Source: Scedosporium boydii
Lineage: Eukaryota > Ascomycota > Sordariomycetes > Microascales > Microascaceae
DNA: 64,000 bases
Direction of reading: 5' to 3'
Assembly (NCBI GenBank): GCA_002221725.1
Contig: NJFT01000069.1
Span: 115,026-179,025, forward strand
Within the stretch, counting starts at the first letter, position 1. Each line of letters begins with the position of its first letter. Below are positions 61,038 to 64,000 of this stretch, piece by piece. Under the pieces are notes generated by a model. The model worked only from the letters and a program-made list of their open reading frames with translations, ran no database searches and had not been told where the DNA came from. The position numbers and the translations under genes are program-made.

Positions 61038-63151
61038 TCGGAGGAAGAAAAGCCTGGAGGGAACAACGATGTTGATAAAACATTAATTACGCTAATACAC
61101 CCCCATTCATGACCATCTCTGGCTGTCTCGCGGCAGAGGCAGGTGTAGTGGGCTCGGGACTACTTGTTAACTCTATCCCCGAGTCGGAATCGTCGTCCAT
61201 CGTCGACGTCGGAAGGACAAAAATGTTCGTTATGCGTGATATTGTCAAGTCCTATCCCGCTTCTTCGATCGCCTCCCCTCGCCGAAGCAGAAGTGGGAGG
61301 CTCGCGACGCGTCCGGGCATTCGATGGCAATGCTAAACCCGTCGTGGCGATGGAACTTGACAAATTGTATGGATCTCATCTTGGCATACGAAGTAAGACG
61401 GTGTTGGAAGGAAGGAAGAGACGCTTGGTCAAGGGCTCCATGTAAAACAGCCGGTGGTTGAGATTGCACCTTGCGCGTGTCGTCGGGCGTCAAGGCAATA
61501 TGCCAGTGTATGCGACCCAATCCCCCTCGAGCCGCTCGGCATTCGCATCGACTTGGAACGACGATATCTTATTCGCTTGTGGTTGAAAGGGGCGTTCGCC
61601 GGGTCAACAATTGCGGCTCTATGCCCGGTCACGTTGCGACGGCAAGGGTGGAGAGAACAGTTGAGACAAAAGTGTTTAATGAAAGTGCTTGAGATCTTCA
61701 TCCGTGCCCTCTGAACCAAAAGAGAACAAGGCGAGTGGAGATTTACGTTAGAACGGAGACACAAGGCTAAAAAGTTCTTGTATCAAAATGGGAGACTGGT
61801 CGGGTACATCCGAGGCCCCCGAAGCCCGTTGACAGAAAAAAATTACACACAGAGATAAGGCCCTTGTCGGCTTTTCTTGGCATGCTACCGAGGAGGATAG
61901 ACCGGATCAGCGTCTAAAGATAGAAAAGTGATCTCCAAGAGCATTGCGAAGATCCAATTGATGGATAATGCGGCGATCTTGACATACGAAGCAAGAAGTC
62001 AGAGCTGTCCATCTAGATCGTGAAAGGGAGCCTTCAAAGGAAATTCCTGATTCGATCCATCATGTTCCACAGACGATAAGCTAGTTTTAATTCGAAGAAA
62101 ATTAAGGTTGACGGGAGGTAAGGTTATTTCCCCGTTGACTAGCGTCACAGCTGTCTCCTGAATAGGCTTCAGCAGGAACACAACGAGGTCGAAGCGTTGG
62201 TCGCTCTGTCGCAACTATCAATCATATCAATCAGGAAAAAAAAGAAGAAGAAAAAATAGTAACGGCGCTGGCGGGCGTAAAACTTCACAGCCACACACTG
62301 AAATGCTCGCTGTCATTGGTCTCGACAGTCCTGTGCTGTTTCACCCCTTTGTTTCGCATCCCGCCCCTATCACCCAGCCTGGGCGTTCGGCCCAGACGCG
62401 AGCCCTGACAATTTTCCGGGGACCTGTGACCTTTGGAAGCCTGCAGAACCAGTGCCGCTACTTCACTCGATCTGCATCTGCATATGGGCATCCCATCCGC
62501 ATTGATCCCACAAAACAAAGCTGTGGGACCGCACCCGGGCGCTGGTTCGTCGCGTTGGCCGCCCCGCGACTCGAAGGCCCGAGACGGCGCTACTCCTTCA
62601 CATACACTTCACGATAAGCCCCTTTCCCCTTTCTCCTTGACCCCGGTGCTCCACCGGGCGGGGGCGCCACGGTGTCTATCCTATGATCGCTTAGGATTTT
62701 CCAGCATGTCTGTGTTGTAGCTATTTTTGGGCAGCCCATGAGACGGAACTGTTCTCGTGAGGATCTAATCTCTGTGGAGTAGTGCATCCTCCACACCTCG
62801 CATATATTTTGGCCACCACCCTAGAAGATCGTGGTTGAGCTTAAATTCATCCATTCTCACCTTTCCTTGCCTCATCTCTTGCTTTCTTGTTTCCCCAATT
62901 TTTTCTTTTCTTTTTCTAAGTTTGTTCGTTCTTTGGAGGCGTTCATTCTGGCCGGTCCAAACTCTATTATTCTTTGTGTGAATCTTTTTCTCCATTGGCC
63001 CGGTGCCCTTTGATTTCTTTTCTTTCCTCTTTTTTCGAAATAACTGGCGGTGCTGTCTAAACGCACAACCTCTTCTCTCGCGCCGGTTCTCAAGGTCCTC
63101 TCAGCCCTATCCCACGTTTGCCTCTTAAGTCTCTAGCCAAGGATCGCCAAG
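61038..63151. other. Intergenic region, nothing recognised
   Basis: No gene was recognised; open frames overlap on both strands. TACGAAGTA occurs at 61387-61395. The last 300 bases are rich in T/C runs and probably form the carbonic anhydrase leader. Confidence 0.5.
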
Positions 63152-63975
63152 ATGTACTCTTCGCTAGCTACCCTTGCGTGGGCCGTCTTCTCGGCATCCC
63201 AAGCCATGGCCTCGTGCGCCCATGGGACTCATCTCCACCGCCGCGCGGAGGGCGCCGTCGAGGTCAGCAACTTTGGATATATCGGCTTGACTGTACGTGT
63301 TACATGTATCCCAAGACATACCCAAGACTGGTTCGTGGAAACGACTAACAACAGCACGTAGGGCCCTACCAACTGGGTCGCCATTGATTCCGCCAATATC
63401 CTGTGCGCCACTGGTACCCGCCAGTCCCCCATCGACATGACCGAAGGCCAATTCCAGCTCGTGCCCGCCAGCGCTATCGGTCTGCAAATCCCCGACTTCA
63501 CCGAAGGCACCGAGTTCGAAAACCTCGGCACCACGGTCGAAGTCGTCGCCAAGGGGGGTACCATGGCCATCAACGGTGTCCAGTTCAATCTCCAACAGTT
63601 CCACTTCCACCTTCCCAGCGAGCACCTCGACAACGGTACAAGCCGCGCTATGGAGATGCACATGGTCTGGGAGTCGGCTCAGAGTCAGATTGCCGTCGTT
63701 GGTGTTTATATCGACGTCGAGAACGCGAACGGTGGTGCTGCCGCCGCCCCACCTGCTGCTAACGAGACTGCCGCCGCTGAGAAGCGCTCTGCTAAGATGG
63801 ACCCTCGATATAAGCGGGAGGCCGCGCCCAAGGTCGCCAAGCGTGCTACGACCACTCTCCTCGAGACCGTTTTCTCATCTCTTGGTGCTATTACTCAACC
63901 TGGTACCAAGACTGAGACCGAACCTCTTGTCATGTCCGAGATCGTCGACATTATCAACGCCGGTGATCTTCAAAA
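63152..63975 (+). CDS. Secreted alpha-carbonic anhydrase, 3' part beyond the window
   Basis: Partial: exons 63152..63292 and 63362..63975, ending at a GTGAGT donor, so at least one more exon lies outside. It hydrates CO2 to bicarbonate. A signal peptide covers about residues 1-20. Alpha-type zinc ligands are His128 and His130 in QFHFHLPSEH and His147 in EMHMVW; GTRQSPIDM is the usual N-terminal block. After VVGVYIDV the domain carries an Ala/Pro/Lys-rich insert (about 166-211) with three Lys-Arg pairs at 188-189, 198-199 and 207-208, which could be cut by a Kex2-type protease in the secretory pathway. The frame is clean. Identity of the fold is certain; processing is inference. Confidence 0.93.
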
Positions 63976-64000
63976 GTGAGTCTTGTCTTGTCTACTCGAG

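Overview
This window is nuclear DNA of a filamentous ascomycete (Pezizomycotina). Most genes are split by GT-AG introns of about 50-90 bp, many with CTAAC/CTGAC-like branch sites. Several families are typical of these fungi: HET domain, Zn2Cys6 regulator, LaeA-type methyltransferase, fungal C2H2 and HNH families, UapA- and AzgA-type purine permeases. The species cannot be fixed from the sequence. Exon models were built by hand from reading frames and splice consensus; each joined frame was checked for divisibility by three and for family continuity.

Layout. 1.5-5.8 kb: a C2H2 protein and an HNH nuclease-like protein, both minus strand. 7.1-9.1 kb: a broken trypsin-like peptidase gene. 9.2-10.4 kb: a secreted glucuronoyl esterase. 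11.5-13.0 kb: a membrane acyltransferase. 13-18 kb: sparse DNA with a decayed ribosome-inactivating-protein-like gene and a seven-helix membrane protein. 18.5-21 kb: an F-box protein and a degraded gene. 23-27 kb: an EBP-type sterol isomerase and a Zn2Cys6 regulator. 27.4-31.6 kb: a 1297-residue protein with an NLR-type helical N-terminus. 32.7-34.3 kb: a LaeA-like methyltransferase in ten exons. 36.4-39.4 kb: GMP synthase in nineteen exons. 39.7-43.0 kb: a DOPA-dioxygenase-like protein and the Gcn5 acetyltransferase. 44.1-46.0 kb: a broken HET gene. 46.2-48.2 kb: a UapA-type permease. 51.1-53.0 kb: a gene of an unnamed fungal family with one internal stop. 53.3-55.5 kb: an AzgA-type permease. 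55.5-60.2 kb: a long gene-poor stretch. 60.2-61.0 kb: an expansin-like protein. 63.2 kb to the end: a secreted alpha-carbonic anhydrase cut by the window edge.

The window mixes two kinds of gene. Housekeeping and metabolic genes are all intact over many kilobases of coding sequence. Between them lie accessory genes of defence, allorecognition or toxin type (HET, RIP-like, trypsin-like peptidase, helical-domain protein), most of them broken by stops or frameshifts. Three purine-related genes (GMP synthase and two purine permeases) fall within 19 kb but in different orientations. Secreted wall- or environment-acting proteins (glucuronoyl esterase, expansin-like, carbonic anhydrase) are scattered and look independent.

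The best leads are the broken accessory genes, a perfect 25-bp palindrome just upstream of the UapA-type start codon, a GC-AG intron in Gcn5, three dibasic sites in an insert of the carbonic anhydrase, and a 9-mer (TACGAAGTA) found seven times in non-coding DNA.
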